A DNA stretch of 64,000 nt from Pseudoalteromonas sp. NC201. GTDB lineage: Bacteria > Pseudomonadota > Gammaproteobacteria > Enterobacterales > Alteromonadaceae. Numbering within the stretch: position 1 is the first letter of the stretch; each line of letters starts with the position of its first letter. The translations under genes and the position numbers were made by a program. The notes under the pieces were generated by a model. The model made no database searches, was not told the DNA's origin, and saw only the letters and a list, made by a program, of their open reading frames with translations. The DNA lies in NCBI RefSeq assembly GCF_002850255.1, contig NZ_CP022523.1, positions 62,001 through 126,000 of the forward strand, written 5' to 3'. Shown here piece by piece: positions 23,401 to 29,959 of the stretch.

Positions 23401-23427
23401 GCTCTTAATTTGAGCTATCGTTTTTAA
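11440..23427 (+). CDS. Giant cadherin/Ig-like repeat surface protein fused to outer-membrane beta-barrel
   Basis: A 3995-residue exported protein. A signal-like segment (hydrophobic AALLCSAAIQLPVAVASS) lies near residue 35. Start choice is weak: GTG 11440, ATG 11452 and ATG 11476 are all in frame without a clear ribosome site. In order it shows a Cys-rich patch, cadherin-like repeats, about five copies of a roughly 115-residue repeat with TEAQHD-like cores (nt 13150-14700), an RTX-like GGSGADT segment (about 14900), Ig-like repeats with ITTPIEGDG starts (about 16650-17580), tandem-95/cadherin repeats opening NDAP (about 17900-20700), HYR/Calx-beta-like parts, a DTDGDLIPDD calcium-type repeat (about 21600) and two more cadherin-like units. 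Near residue 3780 comes GTMGGMLILLISAVVIRRRK, a GlyGly-CTERM-like sorting signal, then a signal-peptide-like stretch ending QAQA-S and an OmpA/OmpW-like barrel to the final Phe. Likely an adhesin or matrix protein. Confidence 0.85.
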   Translation: MDKTMDTEYNSAMVFTHNKLQTHIKAALLCSAAIQLPVAVASSTLANAEALQGVVADTTVNQQAFDYVQSRLTSKAITVTRDPNWGRLEFLQCTGVGGCSSFPDEASCNANAPLCSWDPGTPSNNPPSFNSNASTNFAENGTGTVLDVNADNGDGGSNDSGITYSLSGTDASQFNINSSSGVITFKTAPDYESPGDNGGDNIYNITVTANDGGSSNNTAAQNITITVTDIDEVAPTFDGGNSTPNDNATGVSGSSNITIDFNENIALGTGNITIRDVSGSSDFEVFDVATESDGTTTSPSAGRIGITNDKIYINPTNDLTGNRDYAIRIDATAVDDSAGNSFAGISDDTTFNFSTVNTAPAVDLDSTSGSDNSSASFSEGGGAVNIAANAAVTEADGDTITTITVSLTNDQDGASEGLNVSASAQDALTGISGSSDISLQDTISITGATASASEVQTFLQAITYNNTSGTPNETARTVTVVINDGTDNSTSRTATISVSNVTAASSVAAGFNTTNGANLSPAITFTGDDETLTIADTSHIAGSTADGDGGTDTLFVVTGSNLANFTSLANFETLTPDNDGSLTLTEAQHDAFTTINGSGTNQFTISSADGDQTLTGDSDIETYVLGAAMNFTMGAAAQNVTGSSGDDTVNVTGFTPSGMLAAGAGTDTLQADNGANISGATLSGFESLTLSDNASVTMTEAQHDSFSTITAAATETITISDVSDGLTGNSAIETYILSAANTFTLGAAGQSVTGSSGDDTVNVGTFTATGTLAGGSGTDTLSISDGGNIAGASVSGFENLSVATGGSATVSVSQLSSFTGSVSGDGTNSLTVSGNGDITTVSALENYTLSDDSTNSRTVTVSSAGHSVTGTSTSDAITFDLGSLTYTGTITGENTTADTLSLSSGADITAASINAVSNLTIASGASVSMTVAQHESFTGNISAAGSETINISGDGDITTFSSVEVYSVGDDSSNTRTITISNGTTDVSATANDDAITFNIGGSTYTGDLTGDTNVADLVLASDGADVTGGGFFNIGNLSLSSGATVAIDTANLSDFATAISGAAGSETLKLMDGGEFDFSTTSVSAVEGISIGTNSAATITLTDNFNADGQTVSVTNASGSAITSDLVIDASAFSSDVLEITATDLDGSDTITGGSGADTIRPGGGTDTMTGNDGNDNFVGAQSDLNGDTIADLSIGDKITITGVTGLSTSNIRFNGTSTLEVDTNATTFVNPEISISLTNAAGNDLAFTVADSGSDTVITFEAANDEPIFSNLNGGNTFTENGTSIAIDSDVTISDTELDALNSGNGNYDGASLTISRSGGANSQDIFSNTGLLGTLTQGGTLSYDSTEVGTVTTNSAGTLVLTFNSSATSALVDNVLQSIGYGSSSEDPSSSVTLNYTFNDGTADSTGTNQAAVTITPVNDAPTDIALTATSIDQSNTGTAATVATASTTDVESGDSHTYSLVTAGSSDGGTCSANTGNGSFQFSGATLQTQASTSPGDYVICIQTSDGTASYQESFTITVNDDVAPNAPSTPDLDAASDSGASSSDNITNDTTPTFSGTAESGATVKLYSDQVGGGTTVIGTGTATGGNWQITTDPLTAGLSHSIFATATDASTNVSSSSSALSVTIDNTAPTAPSTPDLTAGSDTGSSNADNITNDTTPTFTGSASTGDTVTLISDLDGVVGSATAAGGAWTITPSSAMTSGTHAITARSTDTAGNITNSNSLSMVIDTSVSVPSITTPIEGDGQINAAEDNDVLIAGSGADANVTVSVSITDGSATLNQNVTSDGSGNWTISGSEFNVSGFSNGELTVSATQTDSAGNISGAASTTVTLDNTAPSAPTITTPIEGDGRVNAAEDNDVLIVGTGAEAGNSVTVTIHDGANSFNRTVTADGSGAWTISGSEFDVSTFNNGTLTVSATQSDAAGNTSSAASTTITLDNSAPSAPAITTPIEGDDLINASEDDDVLIVGTGAEAGNSVVVTINDGANSLDRTVTADSSGEWTISGSEFDVSTFNNGTLTVTASQSDAAGNTSSAASTTVTLDNSAPSGISAAIDQDLINAGNETAFSFTLTGLESAGSFTYEISDGSSSVTSSSAISITGTTHQETGINVTSLNEGTLTLSVTVTDNAGNESSAVTDTVTKKYNVAPVLTGTPATSVNEDSEYDFTPTLTDSDTADTHTFSITNKPSWATFDTQTGKLSGTPDDSHVGTTSNIEISVSDGTDSDTLTAFNIEVVNTNDAPTGQSTSFTIDEGATLTRDFNNGLLSLASDDDLDSNDSLTIVKDTDPQYGTLTLNADGSFSYVHGGSENHTDSFTYHVEDSANASSPVYTVTINMNAIEDAPTAVNDTLTTLEDASNSVNVLANDSDPENNMVASSVTIKTQPTKGQLSVTNGVVTFTPTANENGSDSYTYTVKDSTLAESNEATVSITITPVNDLPIAANFTPNIDEDTPTSALPVRANATDVEDTNPTGTIALESQPSKGQAAIDLNNGTITYTPNANETGSDSFTYSILDSEGGKSNIATISVNIGAVNDRPIAGNDTVTTNEDTATTLAILANDSDVEDQGFDGSDIALEDKGDGAGNYDLATVTVGSDGVLAITPKQDQNGILTFTYTVEDSEGLRSDPATVTVNITAVNDAPVAVNNTAQLLEDGNIEINVLGNDTDVDSQLNVASVAIVSQPQGGSLQVLTTGNIVYTPNANFFGNDSFTYTVQDTEGLVSNAATVNLTVTSVNDAPVISGTPSTSVNEDDAYSFTPTATDTDGDSLTFSVTNLPVWANFNDLTGAITGTPTEGQDGTYSGIVITVSDGQADVSLPAFSIVVNAVNDAPVISGTPSTSVKQDEAYSFTPTASDVDSQTLTFAVTNLPAWASFDTSSGNITGTPTREDVDTYSNIVVSVSDGALQASLPAFEINVEAVNAAPIANNMQRSVLEDGTTSFSADVSDPDGDALTMELVSQPQNGAVQIQGTVFSYTPLPNFNGSDVFTYTVSDGEFKSNTASVTMTVTSVNDAPIAVDDSFTFDAVASNQYVLPVLSNDSDPDGGTLRIIGAKASIGSVFISNNTLTYQAVQNTQGPIVVTYMIEDEGKARAKANASITINNTSTGNAPSITTPSDLTVDATGLFTKVNLGIAVATDSSGNPLPVSLVRGTPIFAPGKHIVYWQTTDNQGQQATASQNLNVNPLISLQKDSRVAEDRSHSVKVYLNGTAPSYPVTVPYTVTGTADSSDHDLQSGEVVINAGTSATITFNIFADGISEDNETIVISLSDSVNRGAKSTSTVTIVEQNVAPSLTAVVQQSGEERSLITASNDVVTIEALVADPNPNDQVSVSWQPDAVLVNTSDDPFIFEFNPENVPTGIYRVGVTAEDNASPSLSTSRTVFIEVVPSLGLLSGEDTDGDLIPDDQEGYVDQDGDGIPDFMDAITDCNVVQEQALESNQFLVEGDPGVCLRKGATVPQNNTGGLQLLESELPSDPDANNAGGLFDFIATGLPQPGDVYSIVLPQRKPIPFNAMYRKLIGGEWQDFVIGEGNELLSTQGEPGFCPPPGSNEWTAGLSDGDWCVQLRIVDGGPNDDDGIANGSIVDPGGVAVPITDNAQPVANADSVTIASGQTIVIDVLANDTDSDNDALTITGASVDFGVVSIENNQLNYTPPAAFMGNATIQYSVTDGQGGSSNSTATVSIIANQPPQVANDTATSNGSKIIIDVLANDSDPEGGVLSIVSATAGQGSVAVNIDGTLSYTPKTGFEGTDTINYVVKDEFGATAEGQVNVTVAVKQVTSITNKSSGTMGGMLILLISAVVIRRRKSLLPAFALVSSSCLLTTQAQASNWELEATFGQSNADSEINSTELNVVSLDEESSSWSIGAFYELIPNWHIGLRYIDLGQGRVEFSGLSADPEQSQMTLARVAPVLPEGLALQFNYSKPFADKFVGKMFLGAFNWDYKINSVRDGQFSTRYEDSGTSGYIGGGVHYQLSESLSLGVDYSHYFISANDVNDLALNLSYRF

Positions 23428-23453
23428 GCTTAACTGCAGTTTTAGCATTGAAA

Positions 23454-23482
23454 AGGCCTCAACTAAATGTTGAGGCCTTTTT
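23454..23482 (+). terminator. Rho-independent terminator after the giant gene
   Basis: A perfect 10-bp stem (AGGCCTCAAC, 23454-23463, with 23469-23478), a 5-base loop and a run of T follow the giant gene stop by about 27 bases. Confidence 0.9.
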
Positions 23483-23617
23483 ATATTGGCTGTCACTCGG
23501 TGCAGCTTGTTTCATGATGGAGCCATTTTGATACGAGGTAAGTCCCTTCAATAGCTTATTTGGAAATCTTCAGCTGCTTTGAATCGGAAAATGCGGGTAA
23601 GAAGTGGGATACACATT

Positions 23618-23646
23618 AAAGAAAAAGCTCTCTTGCGAGAGCTTTT
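23618..23646 (-). terminator. Rho-independent terminator of the lipoprotein gene
   Basis: A perfect 10-bp stem (23623-23632 with 23637-23646), loop TTGC. Read on the minus strand it is followed by a T-run, placing it about 70 bases after the lipoprotein stop. Confidence 0.8.
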
Positions 23647-23714
23647 GGGCTATGTTTACTTTAGACTAGTTATTCGAACGAACTTTTAGAAGAGGGGTAA
23701 GTTACGCTAATAAA

Positions 23715-24470
23715 CTAATTTAAAGTAATTTTGAATTCTTCAGATTCTTTTTCTTGAATCGCATTAATTCGACTACCGGGTTTAAACTTGCTATCAATAG
23801 TACCTTTTCGGATACGGAACAACTTAACTGTTGTCTCACACGGTTTAGTTTTATCCAGTGCTTCGTTATCAAAGCCAGTTAATTCACCCAACAGGATTTT
23901 ATATTGGCCGCTAGACTCAGAGATTTCAGACTCAAAATTAACAAAATGTGAAGCGCCATTATTCGCTATACAAGTTGAGTTTAAGCTGATAAGTAACGTG
24001 GTATTTATGTCACTTTCCGGTTTCCACTCGACTAAAAGATCATCATTACGATTAAACTGTTCAGAAACAGGAGAGTAAAGTTTAATTGGAGTAGGAAGTC
24101 TAACTTTGGAGGTTAGCGTTTCATCTTCTTTATCTCGAAGAAACTCAAGAGTTAACTCAGTGTCTTTTTCGGTCGCTGTAAAATAGCCTTGATAATCGAC
24201 ATCAAATAAGTCGTCATCTTTTTCTAATTGCTTCTTTTCGTTTCCTAGTTTGGCAACCACACTATCACCTTCGGAAAGAATGATGTTTGCGCCAGAACTG
24301 TTGTTTAAATTGAACTCTGTAACAACACGAGATGTGTCACCATTTGAAGTAACGCGGATATCCGCCCAAATCCCTTCTGTTTTTACTACATCTGATTGTG
24401 TTGATTCAGTTGAACAACCAATTAGTGATGCTAAAGCAATGCAGCTCGATAAAACACTGGCTCGTTTCAC
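23715..24470 (-). CDS. Putative lipoprotein of unknown function
   Basis: A 251-residue protein with a lipoprotein signal peptide: a basic start, a hydrophobic core and a lipobox LIGC at about residues 16-19, so Cys19 would be lipidated. The mature part is acidic and beta-rich (for example VVTEFNLNNSSGANIILSEGDSVVAKLG), suggestive of an extracytoplasmic beta-sandwich. A single-gene unit with its own terminator. It lies between the giant surface protein and the phosphatase operon, convergent with the former. The family is not recognised. Confidence 0.75.
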   Translation of the reverse strand: MKRASVLSSCIALASLIGCSTESTQSDVVKTEGIWADIRVTSNGDTSRVVTEFNLNNSSGANIILSEGDSVVAKLGNEKKQLEKDDDLFDVDYQGYFTATEKDTELTLEFLRDKEDETLTSKVRLPTPIKLYSPVSEQFNRNDDLLVEWKPESDINTTLLISLNSTCIANNGASHFVNFESEISESSGQYKILLGELTGFDNEALDKTKPCETTVKLFRIRKGTIDSKFKPGSRINAIQEKESEEFKITLN

Positions 24471-24703
24471 GAATATTTCCTTTTCTTCAATATGTGCAAA
24501 AAGAGTGTAGCGCTATTTTAATGTTTCTAGAATAGGGTTTAACAATTTATAACAATTTGTTGTGATGCAAAGTAGAAAGGGAACCTCCATGTTCCTAGAT
24601 AAAAACGCTGTCATATTACTGCGTAAATATGGAGAAACAATGGAGGTATACGACTTAACTGGCGGCATTTATTGAATATCAGATAGCTTAAGCATATTTG
24701 ACA

Positions 24704-25747
24704 TCACTTCTTTACCTTCCACATTTTTAAGCCGATTGTGATTGTGGGATCTGATTGAGACCAATCAATATCGATGAACCCATAGTTCACATCATGAGTA
24801 AACCCAGACACTCGGTGCCGATTTGGGCTGACTTGTTTCCACTCTTCTGTAAGCCCCGAGCTGGTGACTTCCCAAAACGGGTAGCCTTGATGTACTACCT
24901 TCGAAATTTCACCCCAGTGTGTATCACCGCTAATCATGATAACGCCACCAAGTTTTTCGCGCGTGATGAAGTTCAGAAGGCGTGCTCTATCAGTAGGGTA
25001 GTTGGCCCAAGCTTCCCACCCAGTAAACTCGGGTAATATTTGTAGACTAGAGGCAATAATTCGAATAGCGGCAGGTTTTTTTAACTCAGACTCAAGCCAT
25101 TGCCACTGTTGCTCACCCAGCATACTCGCATCTAGAACCGGGCTATACGGTTCCCTATTTTTTGGCTTACGTTTGTTGTCGTAATCTGATTTTGATACTG
25201 ACGTTAACGCCGGTCGGTTCCATCTCAAGTCGGGCATAATGACGCGAATTAGCTGATTTCCTTGGCCGTATTCATACGAGGTATAAATTCCGGAGTCTCT
25301 AGTGCGTCGCAAAGAGTTTGCAGGTTCACGCCAAAAGTCTAACATGATCTTTCGTGAGGCTTCTTTTTGAGAATATTCCAAACCTGCGTCATTTTCACCG
25401 TAGTCATGGTCGTCCCAAATGGCGATAACTTGAGATTGTTGCCTTAGTTCTTGTATACCCGCGTTTGCGTTAAGCTTTTCATATTTCTTCTTAAGCACAT
25501 CCATATCCGTGGTGTCACCATAGATATTGTCTCCGAGAAAGATAATTAGCTCTGGGTTCTCTTTATTAATTGCCGCTAATATAGGTATAGGCTTATCTTG
25601 ATGAGAACATGAACCAAAGAGAATTGTTGACAAAGGGGCTTGCTTGTTTGCATACACGTTCATTGCAACAAACGCCATTAAAGGAAATAACATTAGGCAA
25701 GTGAAACGCTTGCGCTCAGAGAGTTTAGGTCGTTTTAGTTTGGTCAT
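24704..25747 (-). CDS. PhoD-like alkaline phosphatase
   Basis: A 347-residue exported metallophosphatase of the PhoD type. A signal peptide covers about residues 1-33. Metal-binding motifs seen are LFGSCSHQ (43-50), LGDNIYGD (71-78), WDDHDYGEND (111-120) and SGDTHWGE near residue 275. PhoD enzymes release phosphate from mono- or diesters in the periplasm using Fe/Ca. It is shorter than classical Bacillus PhoD and closer to the compact proteobacterial form. Its ATG overlaps the end of the upstream phosphodiesterase gene by four bases, so the two are translationally coupled. Confidence 0.82.
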   Translation of the reverse strand: MTKLKRPKLSERKRFTCLMLFPLMAFVAMNVYANKQAPLSTILFGSCSHQDKPIPILAAINKENPELIIFLGDNIYGDTTDMDVLKKKYEKLNANAGIQELRQQSQVIAIWDDHDYGENDAGLEYSQKEASRKIMLDFWREPANSLRRTRDSGIYTSYEYGQGNQLIRVIMPDLRWNRPALTSVSKSDYDNKRKPKNREPYSPVLDASMLGEQQWQWLESELKKPAAIRIIASSLQILPEFTGWEAWANYPTDRARLLNFITREKLGGVIMISGDTHWGEISKVVHQGYPFWEVTSSGLTEEWKQVSPNRHRVSGFTHDVNYGFIDIDWSQSDPTITIGLKMWKVKK

Positions 25748-26871
25748 TGCGCTATGCCTTCAAGCGGTGGTGCTATCTTGGGGTTAAAGGTAGAAGGACT
25801 TTGCCCAAGTAATTGAAGTGCAGTCGCGGTAACTTGCGACAAGGTTTGCTCTTGCTTTGGGATCACTAATCCTTTGGCTTTTATCTTGGGTCCGATTGCT
25901 GCAAACCAAACTTGCTCAGAACCTACGATCCCCGCAGGCTGCTTCTCAAGCATGCTGGGGTAGTTCTTTTCAATCGCTGCTTTTGATGAATGATGTCTCC
26001 AATCCTCACGATCCATGCCTCGGCCGTGATCGGTAGTAATGAGTAGGTAGGTGTTGTTTTTGTATTGCGGAATTGCTTGTAAGGTTTGCCATAAGTCGGC
26101 CAATATTTTATCAGCACGGTGAATACTTTTGATGTACTCGTCGTAGTTTCCACCGTGCGCATAATCGTCTGGCTCGCCCAGTGCTAGCATCATCACTCTT
26201 GGTTTTTGGGTTTGAAGATAGGCTTTTGCATATTGATACGTAAAGGCATCTAAGCGCACAGAGGACCAAGGGCTCGGAACTTGCTCTTGTAATTCATTTA
26301 AAAATAGCAGCTTGGGATTAGTTGTGTGTTTTGCAATTTCAAATCCAGCGTTTATGTGCAATTTGCTCCTTTCACGATTAAAAATCGCAGGGAACACGTC
26401 CCAGCTACCAAACACGGCAAGATTTGGCTCGAAACTAGGCTGAGATTGCAGCCATTCTAGAAACGATATATTTGGGTTCGGATTTTTGTCATTAGAGTCA
26501 ATATTGGGATCGGCAATACCAGTAATTACTTCGTTGTAACCCGGGTATGAAAAATACCATGGATTGGAAACTCGCATTGTTGAGTTTTGTTTTCTATCGC
26601 CGAGAATGACGCCATTTTCGACCACGTATTGCCATAAGAATGGCATTAGCTTTTCACGGCTTTGTTGAGCGTTGTGTCCTTGAAAAAGTGTATTTAGCGC
26701 TTTTGGATCGCTTGTTGATTCTTTATCGGTAACTAACTGATTATCCAATCCGTAAAAAACTTCTTGCCATCTAACACCATCTATTGTAACCAGAATAAGG
26801 TTCGGATCACTTTGCTTTGCTTGAGTAAATACACTAAAAGTGAGTATGAATAACCACATTGCACGCTTCAT
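25744..26871 (-). CDS. Alkaline-phosphatase-superfamily phosphodiesterase/nucleotide pyrophosphatase
   Basis: A secreted protein of about 375 residues with signal peptide (MKRAMWLFILTFSVFTQA). It matches the type I phosphodiesterase/nucleotide pyrophosphatase branch of the alkaline phosphatase superfamily: LILVTIDGVRWQEVFYG provides the first metal Asp, and later YAHGGNYDEY and LLITTDHGRGMDREDW provide the second metal site. It would hydrolyse phosphodiesters outside the cytoplasm. The start at 26871 is chosen because GGAGAT lies five bases before it; four more in-frame residues are possible upstream. It is the middle gene of the receptor-PDE-PhoD operon. Confidence 0.75.
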   Translation of the reverse strand: MKRAMWLFILTFSVFTQAKQSDPNLILVTIDGVRWQEVFYGLDNQLVTDKESTSDPKALNTLFQGHNAQQSREKLMPFLWQYVVENGVILGDRKQNSTMRVSNPWYFSYPGYNEVITGIADPNIDSNDKNPNPNISFLEWLQSQPSFEPNLAVFGSWDVFPAIFNRERSKLHINAGFEIAKHTTNPKLLFLNELQEQVPSPWSSVRLDAFTYQYAKAYLQTQKPRVMMLALGEPDDYAHGGNYDEYIKSIHRADKILADLWQTLQAIPQYKNNTYLLITTDHGRGMDREDWRHHSSKAAIEKNYPSMLEKQPAGIVGSEQVWFAAIGPKIKAKGLVIPKQEQTLSQVTATALQLLGQSPSTFNPKIAPPLEGIAQ

Positions 26872-26947
26872 TTTATCTCCCAATCCACATTAGGGCGTAT
26901 CGGTGTTAAAAGAGCACCGAAGTGCCCTTATTTACTTGGCTTTATTA

Positions 26948-29284
26948 TTAAAAAGTGAGCTTAAAGTTCACAGCAGCGGTGCGTGGAGCACCTATCCATG
27001 CAGATTGACCAGCAATACCACCCATATAACTTTCATCGGTTAGGTTATTGATAGTTAACCTTAGCTCCATATTTTCAACACCAGATAGTGGTGAATCAAT
27101 CGCAACACCGGCATAAAAATCTGAAGTCATATAGCTATCGACTCTTTGAGTATTCTTTGCATCTATGTAACGTTCGCCCACCCATTTCGTTGAAAGACCC
27201 ACGAAATATGGCCCCTCAGCCCAATCAATAGAAATAACGGCTAAATCTTCTGCGGAGCCAAATACTGTGTTACCCGCCGGGAAGTCATTCAAACCACCCG
27301 TGTAGATGGAGTCGTTATATGTATATGATGCATAAATACCCCAGCTGTTGGTTACATACCAAGTTGCAGAAGCTTCAAAACCGTTCGACTCGATACCGCC
27401 AACATTCACGTATGAACCATTTGTGCCAATCAGATAATCAATACCATCTGGTGAATCTGGAGCTATAAAACTAATTCGGTTATCAAACGTTACATCATAA
27501 TAGGTCAGGCTGGCATTAAATTCGGTAGATGAATACCTAAAACCTAAATCAATGTTTTCAGCAGTTTCAGGCTCGATTTGTTCAAGTGCAGAGGCTTCGC
27601 GTTCTAGTACGTTGTCTTTTATAGCTGCAAAGTTTTCGGCATAGCCTGCAAATAATTCTAGGCCTTCAATTGGCATGGGGGCGACGATCCCTGCGCTTAG
27701 TAATGCGTCAGAGTCTGAGTCTAGCGCCACTTTTTGACCACTAAACTTGTCGACACCTTCTAACTCGACCAAGAATTTCTTAGCGCCAACACGCAGTCGA
27801 GCTAGGCCAAAGTCTAATTCATCCTCAATGTAGAGCATGGTTGTATCGACATTAAACTCACGGCTATATTGGATCCAATATGGCGTATGATCAAAATTAG
27901 CAGAGACTCGAGCATCAATACGCTTGTGCCAATCTCGCCATTCTTCACGTTGGTAGTCTTCATACCAAAACCCTGCGCGAATGGTGTTATCCATATCGGC
28001 AATTTTGCCGTAGAAAGTAAAATCAGCATTGATCCCGAGACGGTCTTTACCGTAGTGCGTATGTCGGTAAGAGCCTACCGGAATGGCGCCTGCACCATAA
28101 CATGCTGGGTCATACTCTTCGTCAGCACCACCGTATGGGAAAGTCAGGCTTGAGGTACATTTTGCATTTGGTTTTAGTGCTTTACCTTCGCTATCAACGA
28201 AGTAAATGCGTCCGATAGGACTACCGCCAGTATAAGGCGCAGTACCTGTTACTTCTGAATGAGGCTGATTTAATCCGTCGTTGTTGATATCAACTAAATA
28301 GGGAGGAACCCAATCACCACGACCTTCATTGGTGTGATAGTAGACATTACTCGTTAGTGCCCAATTAGTTTGTTCATAGGTTGCTTCTATGTAGCCGAAA
28401 ATGTTTTCGCGGTGCGTACGCCAGCCATTGCGGTATACTTGGTCTATATGTGGAATGCCGGTGATAGTATCCGTTAGTCTATCCCATGCTGGATCTGCTT
28501 CAAATTGTTCTTGGCTTACACGTTGGTAGTTTGCTTCAACCACATCGTCATAAGATGCATAAGCTTTTACCGTCAGCGGGCCTTTTTGGTGTTTTATTTT
28601 AGCGGCTAAATGGTCGCGTTCATTATTCGCGACTTGTTGGATCCAGTCTGAGTTGCTTGAGCTAGAAACGCTGATCCAAGCATAGGTATTCTCAATTATT
28701 TCACCGGTTTCATAACGAGCGAAGTACTTTTGCGCTTCAAAGTCACCACTGGTGATAGACAGCGTTAAACCTTTCTTTTCAGTGGGGTCAATGGTAGTGA
28801 AGTTAAGTGTACCACCTAATGCCTCATTGGAGCGTGAGGCAATATCAGCGGTACCTTGAGATACTTGCACTGCACCCAAGTTTTCAGTATCAATGTAGCG
28901 GTTTGCTTTCGCACCACCACCATAGTTTGAATTACCATTGGCAATGCCATCAACCGTAATACCGATTTGCTGCTCGTCTAAACTCAGCTGAAAGCCACGA
29001 ATAGAAACGGTGGTTGACCAGTCGTCAGAACCAAAAGTATCCCCTTCGTTGATGAGTACACCAGGTAAATTATCGATAACAGCCAAAGCCGATGTCATAG
29101 CAGACTGTTGCTTGCTCATTTCGTCACTTGTTGCGTTATTTGCAAAGGAAACACTTTGTCCAACAACCGTAACTTCTTCAATGACTTTATCGTCTTTAGT
29201 CTTGTCATCGTTAGCATAGGCGTTAATTGCTAGGGTGGATAGTAGTGCGGTAGTGATCAGATTTAGCTTGCGCTGCGTTTTCAT
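26948..29284 (-). CDS. TonB-dependent outer-membrane receptor (phosphorus operon)
   Basis: A 778-residue TonB-dependent receptor with signal peptide (ends INAYA), a TonB-box-like EEVTVVG near residue 37, a plug domain with DNLPGVLINEG and VSIRGF, and a long beta-barrel ending in Phe (VNFKLTF), as required for outer-membrane insertion. It is first in a leftward operon with a phosphodiesterase and a PhoD-like phosphatase, with a 76-base gap to the PDE start. I infer uptake of a phosphorylated organic compound or its products; the true ligand is unknown. No clear Pho box was found upstream. Confidence 0.85.
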   Translation of the reverse strand: MKTQRKLNLITTALLSTLAINAYANDDKTKDDKVIEEVTVVGQSVSFANNATSDEMSKQQSAMTSALAVIDNLPGVLINEGDTFGSDDWSTTVSIRGFQLSLDEQQIGITVDGIANGNSNYGGGAKANRYIDTENLGAVQVSQGTADIASRSNEALGGTLNFTTIDPTEKKGLTLSITSGDFEAQKYFARYETGEIIENTYAWISVSSSSNSDWIQQVANNERDHLAAKIKHQKGPLTVKAYASYDDVVEANYQRVSQEQFEADPAWDRLTDTITGIPHIDQVYRNGWRTHRENIFGYIEATYEQTNWALTSNVYYHTNEGRGDWVPPYLVDINNDGLNQPHSEVTGTAPYTGGSPIGRIYFVDSEGKALKPNAKCTSSLTFPYGGADEEYDPACYGAGAIPVGSYRHTHYGKDRLGINADFTFYGKIADMDNTIRAGFWYEDYQREEWRDWHKRIDARVSANFDHTPYWIQYSREFNVDTTMLYIEDELDFGLARLRVGAKKFLVELEGVDKFSGQKVALDSDSDALLSAGIVAPMPIEGLELFAGYAENFAAIKDNVLEREASALEQIEPETAENIDLGFRYSSTEFNASLTYYDVTFDNRISFIAPDSPDGIDYLIGTNGSYVNVGGIESNGFEASATWYVTNSWGIYASYTYNDSIYTGGLNDFPAGNTVFGSAEDLAVISIDWAEGPYFVGLSTKWVGERYIDAKNTQRVDSYMTSDFYAGVAIDSPLSGVENMELRLTINNLTDESYMGGIAGQSAWIGAPRTAAVNFKLTF

Positions 29285-29397
29285 AATTGTTCCAACTTCT
29301 AGGTTAATTGTGATCGCTGAAAGAGTCGGCGCAAGTATGGGGAGCTTTTATGACAATTCAGGCCATTTTTATTGAACGTTCAATTAATAAAAGTTTA

Positions 29398-29431
29398 AAG
29401 AATTAAGACACAGGAAGAATTAAGACACAGG
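29398..29431. repeat. Perfect 17-bp tandem duplication upstream of the receptor gene
   Basis: AAGAATTAAGACACAGG occurs twice with no spacer, 114-147 bases before the receptor start. It could be a regulator binding site or a replication slip. Confidence 0.8.
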
Positions 29432-29546
29432 GCATATTTGTATTTTATTCGTGGGACGTAAAATCTACATTTGAGAGTGGCTCTGAATAGCAAGCAAAGG
29501 AAAAGCGGAGTTATTCACAACGAATAACTCGAGGATTAGTTGGGAA

Positions 29547-29897
29547 CTAAATTAATTGGGCATTAGGAGCCGCCGAGTAAATCCAGCAGATTTTTCCCGA
29601 TCTTAGCGTTGCCGAAATGCGCTGATATTCATCCACTTCGTACCCATCTGCATGAGCTAATTCAGCTTCCGTGATTAAAAATACAGTGCCCTCTACCTTA
29701 TCCTCTGCATCACCTGTCGTGATTAAAATGGGATGAATGTCCTTTTGGCTACTGGCAATAACAGCGGGATCTGTTATTTTAACTTGGCCAATTTTAAATC
29801 CACAAAGTACCGCTTTTTCGCCTTCTAATCGTCTGCCGAATGTATCAAGTTGCACTTGCTCCTGCTGCAGTGTGCCGTACGAAAATAATGCTTGCAT
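29547..29897 (-). CDS. Gamma-glutamylcyclotransferase-like (AIG2/GGCT fold) protein
   Basis: A 116-residue cytoplasmic protein with the N-terminal substrate-loop signature LFSYGTLQQ of the gamma-glutamylcyclotransferase/AIG2 family and a later acidic region EAELAHADGYE that matches the catalytic glutamate position. Family members cleave gamma-glutamyl amines to 5-oxoproline, though many small bacterial homologues lack a proven substrate. ATG 29897 is preferred; a GTG just before it is also in frame. It is separated from the phosphorus operon by its own spacing and reads in the same direction. Confidence 0.75.
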   Translation of the reverse strand: MQALFSYGTLQQEQVQLDTFGRRLEGEKAVLCGFKIGQVKITDPAVIASSQKDIHPILITTGDAEDKVEGTVFLITEAELAHADGYEVDEYQRISATLRSGKICWIYSAAPNAQLI

Positions 29898-29959
29898 CAC
29901 TTAATTCTAATCCGTTGCTCTCCTGTAAGTTTTAAGTCTAAGCTGCGACATTTTCATGG

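Noticed and set aside
29340..29390. Pho box upstream of the receptor operon
   Set aside because: Only one half-site (TTGTCAT on the minus strand) fits; the second half does not match.
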